The translations under genes were made by a program, and so were the position numbers. The notes below the pieces were generated by a model. It worked only from the letters and a program-made list of their open reading frames with translations, was not told the origin of the DNA and searched no databases. DNA of 64,000 nt from Hyphomicrobiales bacterium (lineage in GTDB: Bacteria; Pseudomonadota; Alphaproteobacteria; Rhizobiales; Rhizobiaceae): contig JAJFHV010000017.1 of assembly GCA_021775415.1 (NCBI GenBank), positions 62,001-126,000 on the forward strand, read 5' to 3'. Shown in pieces: positions 12,159-23,928 of this stretch (positions are counted from its first letter, which is position 1; each line of letters starts with the position of its first letter).

Positions 12159-14060
12159 ATGCTCGACGTACTTAGACAATCTGCCGGTGGTCCGATCGCC
12201 AAAACCCTTATTGGCCTGTTGATCATCAGCTTTGGTGTGTGGGGTATATCAGGATCAATTCTTGGCGGCTATGGCGATTCAGTTGTTGAAGTCGGAGAAA
12301 CCAAGGTTGGGCTGCTGGATTACCGGCTTGCATATGACGGACAAATCAACCGGCTGTCTCAACAATTCCAGACCCGACTTACCCGCGATCAGGCAAACTC
12401 GCTTGGGCTGGAACAAAATGTGCTTGCGCAGCTGGTATCAGGCGCAGTGTTGGATGAAAATGCTCGCAAGATGGGACTTGGCTTGTCGCAAGATAATCTT
12501 GCCGGATTAATAGGCGAAGATCCGAATTTTCTGGACGCTTCCGGTAGTTTTTCTCGTGGCCAATTACAACTGGTGTTGCGCCAGATTGGAATGCGTGAAG
12601 AAGATTACGTCAAAAACCGCAAGGCAGTGGCGATCCGCAACCAGATAACGGCCGGAACGACTGCATCATTAGGCATGCCGAAAACCTTCGGCAAAGCCTA
12701 TTCTGCATATCAAAATGAAAAACGTGCCTTTGATTATGTCGTCATTGGAAGCGAAGCTGTTACCGAAAAGCCGGTTCCTGCTTCTGGAGATATCGAAAAG
12801 TTTTACGAGGATAACAAACAAAATTATGTGGCGCCGGAATACCGCAAAATCCGAATTGTTAAGCTTGAAGCAGAAGACATCGCAAAACCCGATGAAGTCA
12901 GTCAGGAAGAACTGCAGGAAGCATATGAAGCTGGTCAGTCGAGATTTGCGACACCGGAAAAAAGACGCATCCAGCAACTCGTTCTGGATAGCGCTGAACA
13001 AGCTGCCGAAACCGCTCAGCAGCTATCGTCCGGAACCACGTTTGAATCGATTGCCCTGCAGCTTGGCAAATCCATAAACGACATCGACCTTGGATTGTTC
13101 CAGAAGTCTGGTCTTCCAGACAAGAATGTGGCCGAAGCGGCATTCGGGTTGGCGCTCAACACACCCAGTGAAGTAATCGAAGGGTTGTTTGGTCCGGTGA
13201 TTATCCGGGTTAGCGAAATTGAACCGGAGAAGATAACACCGTTTGGCGACGTTGAAGATCAATTGCGCAAAGAGGTTGCGGAAACGCTTGCGGTGGATGA
13301 ATTGTTCAACACTCATGACCAGATTGAAGACGAGCGCGCCGCGGGAGACAGTTTGGCGGAAGCTGCCCGCAAAGCTGGTCTGACAACCCGTGTGATTGAA
13401 GCGGTGGATAGTCAGGGCCTACAACCAGACGGAAACCCGATTGCGGGGGTTCCGGATCTGGCGAAATTGCTGCAGCAGGCATTTGAAATCGGTGTTGGCG
13501 TTGAAGCTGATCCGATTAGCGCAGGGGCTAATGGATATGTCTGGTATGATGTGGAAGAAATTACCCCAGATCGCCAAAAACCGCTGGATGAAGTGCGCAA
13601 CGAGGTCAAACAAGCATGGATAGCCGCTGAAACGGAAAAACGGGTGATCGAGATTTCTGAAAATATTGCTGAGCGTGTTCGTGGTGGCGAGGATTTCAAC
13701 GCGGTACTCGGCGAAGTGCTTCCGAAGGATTCCCTGGGCAACGCTGTGACAGTAACCCGCAGTGAACTTATCCAGCGCAGCGCAGATTCTTCTGCTCTTA
13801 ACCGTGATGCAATCACTGCAGGATTTAATTCTGCCAACTCAAGTGTGTTGGTGGCCTCTTCTACAGAAGCAGAAAAACGCGTTGTGCTACGAGTTGTGGA
13901 AGTTCAATCCGGATCCGGTGAGGCAATTAGCAAAGACATTGCTAGTCAATTGGACGTAGCCGCATCGGATGATCTGTTGGCGCAGGTGGTTGGTGACCTT
14001 CAAGCACGAGAAGATGTATTGATTAACCGACAGGCAATTGATGCGGCTTTGAGTTATTAA
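12159..14060 (+). CDS. ppiD: Peptidyl-prolyl cis-trans isomerase D (membrane-anchored periplasmic foldase)
   Basis: A 633-residue SurA/PpiD-type chaperone. It starts [20 protein letters not shown], with one membrane helix at about residues 12-34 that anchors it facing the periplasm. A SurA_N-like region follows, then a parvulin domain at roughly 265-350 ([20 protein letters not shown], then [19 protein letters not shown]). The C-terminal 250 residues are helical and poorly conserved. It assists folding of exported and outer-membrane proteins near the Sec channel. trpD follows closely, with the rest of the plus-strand run behind it. Position upstream of trpD is common in Hyphomicrobiales. Confidence 0.92.
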   Translation: MLDVLRQSAGGPIAKTLIGLLIISFGVWGISGSILGGYGDSVVEVGETKVGLLDYRLAYDGQINRLSQQFQTRLTRDQANSLGLEQNVLAQLVSGAVLDENARKMGLGLSQDNLAGLIGEDPNFLDASGSFSRGQLQLVLRQIGMREEDYVKNRKAVAIRNQITAGTTASLGMPKTFGKAYSAYQNEKRAFDYVVIGSEAVTEKPVPASGDIEKFYEDNKQNYVAPEYRKIRIVKLEAEDIAKPDEVSQEELQEAYEAGQSRFATPEKRRIQQLVLDSAEQAAETAQQLSSGTTFESIALQLGKSINDIDLGLFQKSGLPDKNVAEAAFGLALNTPSEVIEGLFGPVIIRVSEIEPEKITPFGDVEDQLRKEVAETLAVDELFNTHDQIEDERAAGDSLAEAARKAGLTTRVIEAVDSQGLQPDGNPIAGVPDLAKLLQQAFEIGVGVEADPISAGANGYVWYDVEEITPDRQKPLDEVRNEVKQAWIAAETEKRVIEISENIAERVRGGEDFNAVLGEVLPKDSLGNAVTVTRSELIQRSADSSALNRDAITAGFNSANSSVLVASSTEAEKRVVLRVVEVQSGSGEAISKDIASQLDVAASDDLLAQVVGDLQAREDVLINRQAIDAALSY

Positions 14061-14082
14061 AGGCTGGGTGGCAGGTAAAATA

Positions 14083-15108
14083 ATGCAGGATCTGAAATCA
14101 ACTCTAAGCAAACTGGCAGATGGCAAATCGCTTCAACGGGATGAAACCCGGGCAGCGTTTGATATCATCATGTCCGGCAACGCAACGCCTGCACAAATCG
14201 GCGGCTTGCTGATGGCGATGCGGGTTCGTGGTGAAACAGAAGATGAGTTTGCCGGAGCAGTTGATGCGATGCGGGCGCACATGCTTCCAGTCGATGCACC
14301 AAGTGATGCGATGGATATTGTTGGCACCGGAGGTGATGCAAAGGGGTCCTACAACATTTCAACCTGTACAGCGATTGTTGTCGCTGCGACTGGTCAAAAA
14401 GTAGCAAAGCATGGCAACCGTTCATTGTCATCAAAATCTGGCGCATCAGATGTGTTACAGGCGCTTGGCGTAAATCTCGAACTGTCTCCCGACCAGATTA
14501 CGGCTTGCATCGAAGATGCCGGGATTGGCTTCATGTTTGCACCGGCCCATCATTCGGCGATGAAACATGTGGGCCCTGCCCGGGTAGAACTTGCGACGCG
14601 GACAATTTTTAATCTCCTGGGCCCGATGTGTAATCCGGCCGGTGTGAAACGGCAATTGCTCGGGGTATTTTCACCCGTATGGCTGTTGACGTTTGCCAAG
14701 GTGTTGCAAAAACTTGGCTCGGAAAAAATCTGGGTCGTGCATGGCGAGGGATTTGATGAGGTGACTATCACTGGCACAACACAAGTTGCAGCACTTGAAG
14801 AGGGTAAAGTGAGGACCTTTGAATTAACGCCCGAAGACTTCGGCTTCGAGCGAGCCGATGAGACAGCGATTGCCGGAGGAGAAGCTGACGAAAACGCCGT
14901 TGCTTTGCGCGGGGTCTTGGCAGGCGAACCCTCGGCCTATCGCAACATGGTGCTGATGAACGCGGCGTGTTCTTTGATGGTTGCTGACAAAGTGACGGAT
15001 TTAAAAGCCGGTGTGACGATGGCAGCAGCGGCAATTGACAGCGGTAAAGCCAGCGCAACACTGGATCGTCTTGTTGCGGTTTCGAACCAGGGCAAAGCCG
15101 ATGGCTGA
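14083..15108 (+). CDS. trpD: Anthranilate phosphoribosyltransferase
   Basis: Second step of tryptophan synthesis: joins anthranilate with phosphoribosyl pyrophosphate. The N-terminal helical domain shows [17 protein letters not shown] and [17 protein letters not shown]. The PRPP-binding site is [15 protein letters not shown], followed by [20 protein letters not shown], and the anthranilate region is [17 protein letters not shown] start at the ATG at 14083 ([11 protein letters not shown]), which matches family starts; a GTG five codons upstream is also open. Length is 341 residues. Its stop overlaps the start of trpC by 8 bases. trpE and trpG are elsewhere. Confidence 0.97.
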   Translation: MQDLKSTLSKLADGKSLQRDETRAAFDIIMSGNATPAQIGGLLMAMRVRGETEDEFAGAVDAMRAHMLPVDAPSDAMDIVGTGGDAKGSYNISTCTAIVVAATGQKVAKHGNRSLSSKSGASDVLQALGVNLELSPDQITACIEDAGIGFMFAPAHHSAMKHVGPARVELATRTIFNLLGPMCNPAGVKRQLLGVFSPVWLLTFAKVLQKLGSEKIWVVHGEGFDEVTITGTTQVAALEEGKVRTFELTPEDFGFERADETAIAGGEADENAVALRGVLAGEPSAYRNMVLMNAACSLMVADKVTDLKAGVTMAAAAIDSGKASATLDRLVAVSNQGKADG

Positions 15109-15919
15109 TGCCCCTGACATTCTCAAAAAAATCGAGAACTACAAGCGCCAGGAAATTGCCGCTGCCAAAAACGCTGTACCCTTGAGTGAACTGAAGGCAC
15201 GGCAGAGCGATGTGCAAGCTCCACGCGGCTTTGTGACGGCACTTGAAGGCCGGATTGCCGATGGCAATTATGCGCTCATTGCTGAAGTAAAGAAGGCAAG
15301 CCCGTCCAGGGGGCTAATTCGGGAAGATTTCAACCCGGTTGAACTCGCCAAAGCCTACGAGGATGGTGGCGCAGCGTGTCTGTCTGTCTTGACAGATACG
15401 CCCAGTTTTCAAGGTGCCCCTGAATTTTTAACCGATGCAGCGGCGGCAAGTTCCTTACCGACACTTCGCAAGGACTTTTTGTACGAACCCTATCAGGTTC
15501 ATGAAGCTCGCGCGTGGGGTGCCGATTGCATCTTGATTATCATGGCCGGCGTCAGCGACGATGAAGCGATGGCGCTTGAAGAAACGGGATTTGAACTCGG
15601 CATGGATGTGCTGGTTGAAGTACATAATGAGCAAGAGTTGGAACGTGCCCTTGCGGTGCTCACTTCGCGTCTACTGGGGATTAACAACCGAAATCTCAGA
15701 ACCTTTGAAACCAGCCTTGAAACCAGTGAACAGCTTGCAAAACTTGTTCCAGCTGACAAACTGCTTGTCGGTGAAAGCGGGTTGTTTGAACCGGCGGACC
15801 TTGCGCGACTTGCAAGTTGTGGCATTCGTAGTTTTTTAATTGGCGAAAGTCTGATGCGGCAAAGCGATGTAGCCGCCGCCACAAGGGCTATTTTGGCAAA
15901 CCCGGCAAAGGCTGCCTGA
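15101..15919 (+). CDS. trpC: Indole-3-glycerol-phosphate synthase
   Basis: Fourth step of tryptophan synthesis, a TIM-barrel enzyme that closes the indole ring. At 272 residues it is monofunctional, with TrpF separate as usual in alphaproteobacteria. Motifs are [17 protein letters not shown], the catalytic [46 protein letters not shown] and LVGESGL. The start ATG at 15101 lies within the last codons of trpD, so expression is coupled. moaC follows one base after the stop. Confidence 0.97.
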   Translation: MADAPDILKKIENYKRQEIAAAKNAVPLSELKARQSDVQAPRGFVTALEGRIADGNYALIAEVKKASPSRGLIREDFNPVELAKAYEDGGAACLSVLTDTPSFQGAPEFLTDAAAASSLPTLRKDFLYEPYQVHEARAWGADCILIIMAGVSDDEAMALEETGFELGMDVLVEVHNEQELERALAVLTSRLLGINNRNLRTFETSLETSEQLAKLVPADKLLVGESGLFEPADLARLASCGIRSFLIGESLMRQSDVAAATRAILANPAKAA

Positions 15920-15920
15920 A

Positions 15921-16397
15921 TTGTCCAATAAACTCACCCACCTCAGTAAAACCGGTGAAGCGCACATGGTGGATGTGGGCTCCAAGGATGAAACTACCCG
16001 CGAAGCCATTGCCGAAGCGTACGTTACAATGATGCCGGAAACACTCGAGCTGGTACTTTCTGGAAACGCCATAAAAGGTGACGTAATTTCAGCGGCACGC
16101 ATTGCCGGCATCATGGCGGCGAAGAAGACTTCCGAGTTGATCCCGCTTTGTCATCCACTCGGACTGACCAAAGTTGCGGTTGAAATCACTCCGGATAGTG
16201 AATTGGCCGGATTGCGGGTTAAAGCGACGGCCGGAGTAAACGGGAAAACCGGGGTCGAGATGGAAGCTTTGACGGCCTGTAGCGTCGCTTGCCTGACCAT
16301 TTATGACATGGTCAAGGCGGTAGATCGCGGCATGGAAATTTCCGGGCTGAGGCTGGTAGAAAAAAAAGGCGGCAAATCCGGTCACTGGAAACGGTAA
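15921..16397 (+). CDS. moaC: Cyclic pyranopterin monophosphate synthase MoaC
   Basis: Acts with MoaA in the first stage of molybdenum cofactor synthesis, turning 3',8-cyclo-GTP into cyclic pyranopterin monophosphate. At 158 residues it has normal length. Landmarks are [20 protein letters not shown] at the N terminus, the active-site [32 protein letters not shown] and [10 protein letters not shown]. The start is a TTG one base after the trpC stop; no ATG in frame precedes the conserved LTH segment, so TTG initiation and coupling to trpC are likely. moeA begins two bases after its stop. Confidence 0.95.
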   Translation: MSNKLTHLSKTGEAHMVDVGSKDETTREAIAEAYVTMMPETLELVLSGNAIKGDVISAARIAGIMAAKKTSELIPLCHPLGLTKVAVEITPDSELAGLRVKATAGVNGKTGVEMEALTACSVACLTIYDMVKAVDRGMEISGLRLVEKKGGKSGHWKR

Positions 16398-16399
16398 CC

Positions 16400-17632
16400 A
16401 TGCGCAAACTGGACACCCTCATACCTGCACCCAAAGCACTTGAAATTGTATTGGCTGATGCAGGCCCATCCGGCAGTGAGAAGGTCAAGCTGGAGGATGC
16501 ATCTGGTCGGGTGCTGGTTTCAGATCTCCCGGCCAAACGCACTCAACCCCCTTTTGATGCTTCTGCCATGGACGGCTATGCGGTTCGCTCAGAAGATCTC
16601 ACTCCCCTTCCCTGTTCGTTGAAAATCATTGGAGAATCACGTGCCGGCGCAGCCTTTGACGGCAACCTTTCCAAGGGCCAGGCCGTTCGGATTTTTACCG
16701 GGGCTGTGGTGCCAAAGGGCGCCGATACAATTGTCATTCAGGAAAATACTGAATCTGATGGCCACATAGTACAGGTTTGCGAAGGCGGTCCGAAAGGCAA
16801 GTTTATCCGCAAAGCCGGACTGGATTTCAGTGAAGGCGATGTGTTGCTCTCAAAAGGTGATGTGCTTGATCCGCAACGGCTGGCGCTTGCCGCATCAATG
16901 AACCATGCAAATGTTGAAGTATTCCGCAAGCCGAAAGTTGCGGTAATTGCGACTGGCGATGAACTGGTGATGCCGGGCAGTGATGCCGGACCAGGAAAGA
17001 TAATTGCATCCAATACATTTGGAATTTGTGCGCTGATCCGGATTTCAGGTGGCGACGTGATCGATCTTGGGATTGCCCCCGATACTTCTGACGGGCTTCA
17101 AAATGCGCTGGAGCAGGCATTGAAAGCCAAAGTGGACCTTGTTGTCACGACAGGTGGCGCTTCTGTCGGGGACCATGACCTTGTGCAACCAGTTGCTGAA
17201 AGCATCGGATTCGAATTCGAGATTGCTAAAATTGCCATGCGGCCCGGCAAACCGTTTCTGTTTGCAAAGCGCGGTAAAGGCGACCAGATAACACGATTAA
17301 TGGGTCTTGCCGGTAATCCGGTTTCCTCATTGGTTGCCGGAGACGTGTTTGTACGACCTTTGGTCAACCGCCTTGCAGGCTATCCGGACTCATCCAGCGC
17401 ACCGCTGCCAGCTGTGCTGGGCGGCGAACTGCCGCCAAATGACGAGCGGCAAGAGTACATACGCGCCAGCTTGACGCTCGGCGATGATGGCAAAAGCATC
17501 GCAACCCCATTTCCTAAGCAGGATAGTTCCATGTTGGCGCTAATGGTCAAGTCGGATTGTTTGATTATTCGGCCTGCAAACGCTGCCGCCTCGCAAATAG
17601 GAGACCCCTGCCGGATTGTTATTTTGCGCTAG
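16400..17632 (+). CDS. moeA: Molybdopterin molybdenumtransferase MoeA
   Basis: Inserts molybdate into adenylylated molybdopterin to complete the cofactor. At 410 residues it is full length. The MoeA landmarks run in order: PPFDASAMDGYAVRSEDL, FTGAVVPKGADTIVIQE, VAVIATGDELVMPG, the GDHD loop in TTGGASVGDHDLV, KIAMRPGKPFLFAKR, and GLAGNPVSSLVAG. The C-terminal beta-barrel domain (domain IV) closes the protein. It follows moaC by two bases. The 164 bp after it contain the lexA promoter. Confidence 0.97.
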   Translation: MRKLDTLIPAPKALEIVLADAGPSGSEKVKLEDASGRVLVSDLPAKRTQPPFDASAMDGYAVRSEDLTPLPCSLKIIGESRAGAAFDGNLSKGQAVRIFTGAVVPKGADTIVIQENTESDGHIVQVCEGGPKGKFIRKAGLDFSEGDVLLSKGDVLDPQRLALAASMNHANVEVFRKPKVAVIATGDELVMPGSDAGPGKIIASNTFGICALIRISGGDVIDLGIAPDTSDGLQNALEQALKAKVDLVVTTGGASVGDHDLVQPVAESIGFEFEIAKIAMRPGKPFLFAKRGKGDQITRLMGLAGNPVSSLVAGDVFVRPLVNRLAGYPDSSSAPLPAVLGGELPPNDERQEYIRASLTLGDDGKSIATPFPKQDSSMLALMVKSDCLIIRPANAAASQIGDPCRIVILR

Positions 17633-17657
17633 ATCAATCTTCATCAAATATTCACCC

Positions 17658-17703
17658 TTGCAGAACATTAATAGAACATATAGGGTATGTTCGTGCTTTG
17701 TTT
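17658..17703 (+). promoter_or_regulatory. lexA promoter with LexA (SOS) box, plus a second imperfect box
   Basis: GAACATTAATAGAAC at 17663-17677 is an exact GAAC-N7-GAAC direct repeat, the reverse-strand form of the alphaproteobacterial SOS box GTTC-N7-GTTC. It follows a TTGCAG -35-like element (17658-17663) and covers the spacer before an ATATAGGG -10-like region. A second, imperfect copy in the other orientation, GTTC-N7-GTTT, is at 17689-17703. Placement 120 bp before the lexA ATG points to LexA autoregulation, with repression by blocking polymerase. Confidence 0.85.
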
Positions 17704-17796
17704 CTTTTGATTCTCCCATTGTTCTATAAAAACGGAACATTCAAGACCGGGGACAGATGACCAGGCAAGAATGCTTTGCAAGGAAAGGATCAGCCT

Positions 17797-18564
17797 ATGC
17801 TGACCAGAAAACAACAGGAACTTCTTCTCTTTATTCATGAGCGTATGCAGGAAGATGGTGTACCGCCTTCGTTTGATGAAATGAAGGATGCACTGGAGCT
17901 TAAGTCCAAGTCAGGCATTCACCGGTTAATTACAGCACTTGAAGAACGCGGTTTTATCCGCCGCCTTCCAAACCGTGCACGGGCTCTGGAAGTCATAAAA
18001 ATGCCGGACACCTGGCGGGGCAATCTTCCGAGTTTCGAGCCGGCAGCGCAGCCACCGGAAGTTTCCGGCAGTGTTATTCAGGCGGATTTTTCCGGCAACC
18101 GCTCTCCGCGCCATCCGGTTGCTGATGATAATGTGCATACCTTTCCTGGAATGCAGGAAGCAGGAAACGATGATGCGTATGGTTTTTCGGTACCGGTGAT
18201 GGGTCGCATCGCGGCCGGTGTTCCAATTTCGGCAATTCAGGACAATACCCACTCGATTACTGTTCCGCCGGAAATGATCAGTGGCGGGGAGTATTTTGCA
18301 CTTGAGGTCCAGGGCGATTCAATGATCGAGGCCGGAATTCACGATGGGGACACAGTTGTTATCCGTCAGGCTTCAACCGCCACCGCCGGCGATATTGTTG
18401 TTGCTTTGATTGATGATGAAGAAGCAACGCTTAAAACCTTTCGCAAGGATGGCGACCAGATTGGGCTTGAAGCAGCCAATCCAGAATACGAGACCCGGCT
18501 GCTCAATTCTGACCGGGTGAAGGTTCAGGGGAAACTGGCTGGATTGATCCGGCAGTATCACTGA
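17797..18564 (+). CDS. lexA: LexA repressor, SOS response
   Basis: Transcriptional repressor of the SOS regulon, inactivated by RecA-stimulated self-cleavage. Residues 1-70 form the winged helix-turn-helix ([20 protein letters not shown], then [18 protein letters not shown]). A linker runs to about residue 128. The S24 peptidase domain has the Ala140-Gly141 cleavage site in GRIAAGVP, the serine at 175 in QGDSMIEAG, and the lysine at 213 in ATLKTF. At 255 residues it is longer than E. coli LexA, mainly in the linker, as usual in alphaproteobacteria. The ATG at 17797 has AAGGA nearby upstream and is preceded by its own SOS box. The last 62 bases overlap the 3' end of comEC. Confidence 0.98.
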   Translation: MLTRKQQELLLFIHERMQEDGVPPSFDEMKDALELKSKSGIHRLITALEERGFIRRLPNRARALEVIKMPDTWRGNLPSFEPAAQPPEVSGSVIQADFSGNRSPRHPVADDNVHTFPGMQEAGNDDAYGFSVPVMGRIAAGVPISAIQDNTHSITVPPEMISGGEYFALEVQGDSMIEAGIHDGDTVVIRQASTATAGDIVVALIDDEEATLKTFRKDGDQIGLEAANPEYETRLLNSDRVKVQGKLAGLIRQYH

Positions 18565-20851
18565 ACGACTTCTTGGGATTTACCTGCCTCTGCCAGGGGC
18601 GCGTTGGCTTGCCGAGTGCTGTCGCGATCCGAATTTCAGTTTGATTGCGAGCATTTGTTTCAATGTAAAGCGCATGTGTACCGTATTGCTCAAAATCCCG
18701 ACGTTTGAGCACAAGTTCTGGTTTTTCGTTATAGCAGTTAACCCACCAAAGCCGTGGCGCGATCAATATGTCTGCCGATATGCAGGATTGCTTCAACAAA
18801 TCCGGGTCGTAAACCACATGCAGGATTTGTCCGTTCGGCAAAGTTATAATACACCGTTCCCGATCACAGACGCTGACATCAAGATTATTGCCCGTCTGTC
18901 GATTGCCGGACCAGGCTTTGAGCCAGATATCGCTAATAAAGCGATTGCTTCGGGGATACAGCAGGCCCAATTCACCAGTATCGGTTTTCACCCCGATAGC
19001 CCTGCCATTTTCTGACACTAAAATGTCCGGCGCGACAGGGTTCCCCGAAATGAATGGCAGCAGAAGGAGTATTCCCAAACCAGCCAATCGCAACCGTGAC
19101 TTGAGTAATGTCAAAATCGTCAGTCCGCTTACACCAATCAGCAAGAAACCAATCGGTTGAAGTCCTACTTCGCCTAGTGGCGATATTCCCTCTACCCAGA
19201 TTGAAATGTCGATTACCTGTTCGATTGCCCAGGACATCGGTTGCAGTGTCAGGCTTTCAAAACCGTAGGGCATCAACAGCATCGAAAACAATGCCAGGGG
19301 CATCACCAACAGGGCAACGATCGGCATCGCCAATAAATTTCCCAACAAGCCCAGTGTCGCAACTTGATGGAAGTGCCAGGCGGCGAACAGACCGGTGGCG
19401 GCTCCCGCTATCAAGCTTGTCAGTGCTATACCCCCAAAATATTTGGTCAAACCGCCAAAGCTTGCAAAAACCCAGTGTCGTTTACCGACTTCTGTATTGC
19501 GCCCAGGTTGCACCCACCGGCGCTTGTTCAATGCTTCATAACCGGCGACCAATGATCCCACCGCTGCAAATGACATTTGAAATCCTGGTGACAGGAGACT
19601 TTGGGGGTTTATCAACAGGATCAAAATTGCGGAAATGGAGACACTGCGCATGGTGATTGCGCGTCGATCCATTACGACTGCCAATAACATTACACTGATC
19701 ATAATCCACGCGCGCTGGGTCGCAATCCCGGCTCCGGACAAGCCCAAATAGAGTGTCGCTGCCAAGAATCCGGAACAAATCGCCCATTTTTTCACTGGAT
19801 AGTGCATCACAATCCTGGGATAAAATGTGCACAGGCCCCGAACCAGCCAAACGACGGTGAGGGTCACCAGAGCCATGTGTAACCCTGAAATTGCGAGGAT
19901 GTGTGCCAGTCCGGATTTTCGCAAACTCTGCTGGGTTTCATTCGAAATCCGTGTTCGGTTTCCCGTAATCAACGCAATCGCAATATCACCCGTTTCACCT
20001 GGAAGAACTTTGGTAATCCTGCCCTCGATAGCCAATCTGGCGCGGTTTATCAAAATCAGCCCATGGTCACCAAGATTTGCCTGCATCCTTTGCGCGAGTT
20101 TTCTCGGCGCACCCATGAAAAACCCACTGCCGCCAAGTTTATTGAACCATGCAAAGAACGAAAAATCATAACCACCTGGATAAGCTGGACCGGAAACAGG
20201 CTGAACCCGGACGAGGCCTTTTATGTAATCCCCGGGTAGAATTCTCTCATGAGTAGATGCTGCTGAGACCCTCAAACGTACCGGGAGTTTATGATCAGGC
20301 AAGTCATCCAGTTCATTCACACGCACCAAATATCTGGGAGACCCACGTCGGTTTTGTTCAACCGACAACACGAGACCCGTCATCCTGCCGGTCAGTTGCC
20401 GTTCGATTTGTGGTGCTGAAACCTGGACAGTCGCAATCTTGGCCGCAGATATTCCCGCAAATATGGCAGTTAGAGCCGCAAGGACAAAATACGTTTTACC
20501 ATGCCATTTAATGCGCCATGCAATCACGGCAAACAACGAAAAACTCAACAGCAACACAAGCAGGTGCGGCTCCTGCGGGGCGATGAAATAAACCGCAATG
20601 CCTAAGCCCAAAAACACTGGTATGGAATTGAATGCAGTTCCGGTTTCAACTTCATTAGTGACGGCTGCTGCAAAAATGCCGGCAAGATCCAACAACGCAT
20701 TCGATAAACGATATTTGCTGCGTCTTAAAAATCCTGCGGATCGATAGGTTGCAACATTCCGATCCAGGCTTTCACCGGGTGGTAAATGCGTTCTGATTTG
20801 GCTCTGGAAGAAATCCCCCGCTTCCCTCGAAGCCTCCCACTTGTCAGCCAC
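18503..20851 (-). CDS. comEC: ComEC/Rec2-family DNA-uptake channel protein
   Basis: Polytopic inner-membrane protein of 782 residues. The N-terminal 230 residues hold two to three hydrophobic segments and an OB-like DUF4131 domain. The competence core begins with [16 protein letters not shown] and [20 protein letters not shown], followed by many membrane helices to about residue 600. The C-terminal 180 residues lack the HxHxDH metallo-beta-lactamase motif found in Gram-positive ComEC, which is normal for rhizobial homologues. In competent bacteria it carries single-stranded DNA across the membrane; competence is not shown here. Its 3' end overlaps lexA convergently by 62 bp, and it is divergent from gltX. 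Confidence 0.92.
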   Translation of the reverse strand: MADKWEASREAGDFFQSQIRTHLPPGESLDRNVATYRSAGFLRRSKYRLSNALLDLAGIFAAAVTNEVETGTAFNSIPVFLGLGIAVYFIAPQEPHLLVLLLSFSLFAVIAWRIKWHGKTYFVLAALTAIFAGISAAKIATVQVSAPQIERQLTGRMTGLVLSVEQNRRGSPRYLVRVNELDDLPDHKLPVRLRVSAASTHERILPGDYIKGLVRVQPVSGPAYPGGYDFSFFAWFNKLGGSGFFMGAPRKLAQRMQANLGDHGLILINRARLAIEGRITKVLPGETGDIAIALITGNRTRISNETQQSLRKSGLAHILAISGLHMALVTLTVVWLVRGLCTFYPRIVMHYPVKKWAICSGFLAATLYLGLSGAGIATQRAWIMISVMLLAVVMDRRAITMRSVSISAILILLINPQSLLSPGFQMSFAAVGSLVAGYEALNKRRWVQPGRNTEVGKRHWVFASFGGLTKYFGGIALTSLIAGAATGLFAAWHFHQVATLGLLGNLLAMPIVALLVMPLALFSMLLMPYGFESLTLQPMSWAIEQVIDISIWVEGISPLGEVGLQPIGFLLIGVSGLTILTLLKSRLRLAGLGILLLLPFISGNPVAPDILVSENGRAIGVKTDTGELGLLYPRSNRFISDIWLKAWSGNRQTGNNLDVSVCDRERCIITLPNGQILHVVYDPDLLKQSCISADILIAPRLWWVNCYNEKPELVLKRRDFEQYGTHALYIETNARNQTEIRIATALGKPTRPWQRQVNPKKSFSDTAGSIQPVSPEPSPGQN

Positions 20852-20974
20852 AACTCTGAACTTGCCTCTTTGCAGGCTTATGCTACATCAGCGGCAATCA
20901 ATTACAAACAGCAACAATGAATTTTCACCGCTCCTCTTGCGGTCAGATTGTTCTTCACATCCAGACAGGTTTCC

Positions 20975-22399
20975 ATGAGCTCAAAAGTCGTCACCCGATT
21001 TGCACCCTCGCCTACCGGCTATCTCCACATTGGCGGCGCGCGAACTGCGCTTTTCAACTGGCTTTTTGCCAAAGCCAGTGGCGGCGAAATGCTGTTGCGT
21101 ATTGAGGACACAGACCGGGAACGGTTCAGCGAAGATGCGGTCAGCGCTATCAAGGATGGGCTGACCTGGTTGGGCCTTGATTGGCAAGGCGAAGCAATTT
21201 CCCAATTTTCCGGTGCAGGCAGGCATCGCGAAGTGGCAGAAGCGCTGGTTGATAAAGGCGAAGCCTATTATTGCTACGCAACACAAGAAGAACTGGTGCA
21301 GATGCGGGAGGATGCCAAGGCTGCGGGGCTTCCACCGCGCTATGATGGCCGTTGGCGAGATTGTGACCCATCTAACGCTCCCAGCGACGACACACCCCGC
21401 GTTATACGAATCAAGGCACCAAAGGACGGTGAGACAGTCGTGGAAGACCAAGTGCAGGGTACGGTTCGCTTTCCCAACAAGGATCTAGACGATTTTATAT
21501 TGCTGCGCTCGGATGGCACCCCCACATATATGCATGCTGTTGTCGTTGATGATCACGATATGGGGGTTACGCACATTATTCGGGGTGATGATCACCTGAC
21601 CAACGCTGCACGCCAGCAAATCATCTACGCTGCAATGGGATGGGATATCCCGGTGATGTGCCATATCCCTCTTATTCATGGTGCTGATGGTGCAAAACTG
21701 TCAAAGCGTCATGGCGCCATCGGCGTGGAGGCTTACCGGGCAATGGGTTATCTGCCTGAAGCGCTTCGTAATTATCTGGTGCGCCTCGGTTGGGCGCATG
21801 GGGATGATGAAATAATGTCCACAGAGCAGATAATTGGATGGTTTGGCTTTGACGGCATGAACAAGGCGGCGGCGCGGTTTGATTTTGCCAAACTTGAGAA
21901 CCTGAATGGGCACTATATCCGGCATTGTGATGACGAATCTCTGGTAATTGCCCTGGAAGCGGTGCTCCACGAAGTGGATGGTGGCGATTTGATTTCTGCC
22001 AACATGACAGAAAAACGACGCAAACAGTTGGTTGAAGCCATGCCTGGCCTCAAGGAACGGGCCAAAACCCTAAAGGACCTCGCGCAAGGAGCTGCATTTT
22101 TGTTTGTTGAGCGACCTTTGGACCTGGATGAAAAAGCACAGGGAATACTCGATGAAGAAGGTCGTGAAATTGTCGGCAAGGTTCTTCCTGCGCTCGAAAA
22201 CCTATCTGAGTGGGACGCAAGCTCGGTAGATATCTGCATTCGCGCCTTCGCGGAATCTCAAGAAATGAAATTAGGTAAAGTCGCCCAACCTCTGCGGGCA
22301 GCCCTTACCGGACGGGGCGTTTCACCCGGTGTGTTTGATGTGCTTGCTGTACTTGGACGTGAAGAATCGCTGGCAAGACTTCGCGATAACACTGTATAA
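20975..22399 (+). CDS. gltX: Glutamyl-tRNA synthetase
   Basis: Class I aminoacyl-tRNA synthetase that charges tRNA-Glu. The HIGH-type motif is in [20 protein letters not shown] and the KMSKS-type loop is KLSKRHGA. The C-terminal helical anticodon-binding region ends with [20 protein letters not shown]. Starting at the ATG at 20975 gives 474 residues; an in-frame TTG lies 27 bases upstream, but the family begins close to the second site and an AGG sequence precedes it. Many alphaproteobacteria carry two GltX paralogues; only one is in the window. Divergent from comEC. Confidence 0.97.
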   Translation: MSSKVVTRFAPSPTGYLHIGGARTALFNWLFAKASGGEMLLRIEDTDRERFSEDAVSAIKDGLTWLGLDWQGEAISQFSGAGRHREVAEALVDKGEAYYCYATQEELVQMREDAKAAGLPPRYDGRWRDCDPSNAPSDDTPRVIRIKAPKDGETVVEDQVQGTVRFPNKDLDDFILLRSDGTPTYMHAVVVDDHDMGVTHIIRGDDHLTNAARQQIIYAAMGWDIPVMCHIPLIHGADGAKLSKRHGAIGVEAYRAMGYLPEALRNYLVRLGWAHGDDEIMSTEQIIGWFGFDGMNKAAARFDFAKLENLNGHYIRHCDDESLVIALEAVLHEVDGGDLISANMTEKRRKQLVEAMPGLKERAKTLKDLAQGAAFLFVERPLDLDEKAQGILDEEGREIVGKVLPALENLSEWDASSVDICIRAFAESQEMKLGKVAQPLRAALTGRGVSPGVFDVLAVLGREESLARLRDNTV

Positions 22400-22617
22400 A
22401 ACCGACGTTATCAGGCTTGTTTATCCTTAGTCTGACTTGTGTGGATGCCTCAAATAATATAGCAACTCATCATACATCAGTGGCACCTAGACAAACATGA
22501 CATGCTCTTAAATGCATGCAACTCGCTCTAAGTTGGCCGGGTTAACTTCCGGAATACGATCTGATTGGACTAATTGGTTATTTGCTACCGCAAGTTGCTG
22601 AACAGAAGGATATTGAT

Positions 22618-23910
22618 ATGGCGAATGATAAAGCTACCCTGAATATTGGTACTGAAAGCTGGGAATTTCCCGTTCGCCAGGGCACGCTTGGACCTGATGT
22701 CATAGATATTGGCAGTCTGTACGGTCAAACCGGCCGGTTTACCTACGATCCGGGCTTTACCTCAACTGCTTCCTGCGTCAGTGACATCACATTTATCGAT
22801 GGCGGCAAGGGAACGCTGTTGCATCGCGGTTATTCCATTGAGGATTTGGCCGAACACGGTGATTTTCTTGAAACCTGCTTTTTGCTGCTCTACGGCTATT
22901 TGCCAAACCAGCAGGAAAGTGACGACTTTCACCAGCGCGTAACCTATCACACTATGGTTCACGAGCAGATGAACCGGTTCTTTACCGGGTTTCGTCGTGA
23001 TGCCCATCCAATGGCCATTATGTGTGGTGTAGTTGGAGCGTTGTCTGCATTTTATCATGATTCCACCGATATTTCAGACCCGCAGGTGCGCATGATTGCA
23101 TCTTTAAGGATGATTTCAAAAATGCCGACGCTGGCTGCGATGGCTTATAAATATCATATTGGTCAGCCGTTCGTTTACCCGCGAAATGATCTCGATTACG
23201 CGTCAAATTTCCTTCACATGTGTTTCAGTGTGCCATGCGAGAATTATGTGGTGAACCCGGTTCTGTCTCGAGCCATGGATCGCATTTTCACTTTGCATGC
23301 AGATCATGAGCAAAATGCTTCTACCTCGACCGTACGTTTGGCTGGTTCATCGGGTGCCAACCCATTTGCTTGTATTGCTGCTGGTATTGCATGTCTTTGG
23401 GGCCCTGCGCATGGTGGTGCAAATGAAGCAGCACTCAACATGCTTCAGGAAATTGGTTCGGTCGACCGGATACCAGAATTTATTGATCGCGCGAAAGACA
23501 AGGAAGATCCCTTCCGCCTGATGGGCTTTGGTCATCGGGTCTATAAAAACTATGACCCGCGGGCGCGCATCATGCAGAAAACGACGCATGAGGTTTTGAA
23601 GGAGCTTGGCATCAAGGATGATCCGATCCTGGAAGTTGCCATGGAACTTGAGAAAATCGCTCTAACCGATAAATATTTTATTGAAAAGAAACTTTACCCA
23701 AACATTGATTTCTACTCAGGAATTACCCTGAAGGCGCTTGGCTTCCCAACCACAATGTTCACAGTTCTGTTCGCCCTTGCACGTACTGTCGGCTGGATTG
23801 CCCAATGGAAAGAGATGATTGAGGATCCAAAACAAAAAATTGGCCGTCCTCGTCAACTCTATGTGGGTGAGACGCAAAAAGAATACATTCCCATGACGGA
23901 CCGTAAATAG
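22618..23910 (+). CDS. gltA: Citrate synthase
   Basis: Condenses acetyl-CoA with oxaloacetate, entering the TCA cycle. At 430 residues it is the type II hexameric form of Gram-negative bacteria, with an N-terminal strand domain ([20 protein letters not shown]). Active-site elements are [44 protein letters not shown] and the catalytic Asp in [12 protein letters not shown]. The ATG at 22618 has AAGGA 7 bases upstream. A 218 bp gap after gltX must hold its promoter; I see no clear box there. Three bases separate its stop from that of the convergent lpxB. Confidence 0.98.
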   Translation: MANDKATLNIGTESWEFPVRQGTLGPDVIDIGSLYGQTGRFTYDPGFTSTASCVSDITFIDGGKGTLLHRGYSIEDLAEHGDFLETCFLLLYGYLPNQQESDDFHQRVTYHTMVHEQMNRFFTGFRRDAHPMAIMCGVVGALSAFYHDSTDISDPQVRMIASLRMISKMPTLAAMAYKYHIGQPFVYPRNDLDYASNFLHMCFSVPCENYVVNPVLSRAMDRIFTLHADHEQNASTSTVRLAGSSGANPFACIAAGIACLWGPAHGGANEAALNMLQEIGSVDRIPEFIDRAKDKEDPFRLMGFGHRVYKNYDPRARIMQKTTHEVLKELGIKDDPILEVAMELEKIALTDKYFIEKKLYPNIDFYSGITLKALGFPTTMFTVLFALARTVGWIAQWKEMIEDPKQKIGRPRQLYVGETQKEYIPMTDRK

Positions 23911-23928
23911 AGGTCAGTCCGGTTTTTT
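23897..23928 (+). terminator. Possible intrinsic terminator of gltA
   Basis: CGGAC at 23897-23901 can pair with GTCCG at 23917-23921, with G and then six T after it on the plus strand. The stem starts inside the last gltA codons and the T-run lies within the 3' end of lpxB. The stem is short and the loop long, and a competing GACC/GGTC pairing exists, so the call is tentative. Confidence 0.35.

Noticed and set aside
18503-20851. Possible truncation of comEC because the metallo-beta-lactamase motif is missing.
   Set aside because: Rhizobial ComEC proteins of this length normally lack that motif, and the C-terminal region is intact up to a normal stop.
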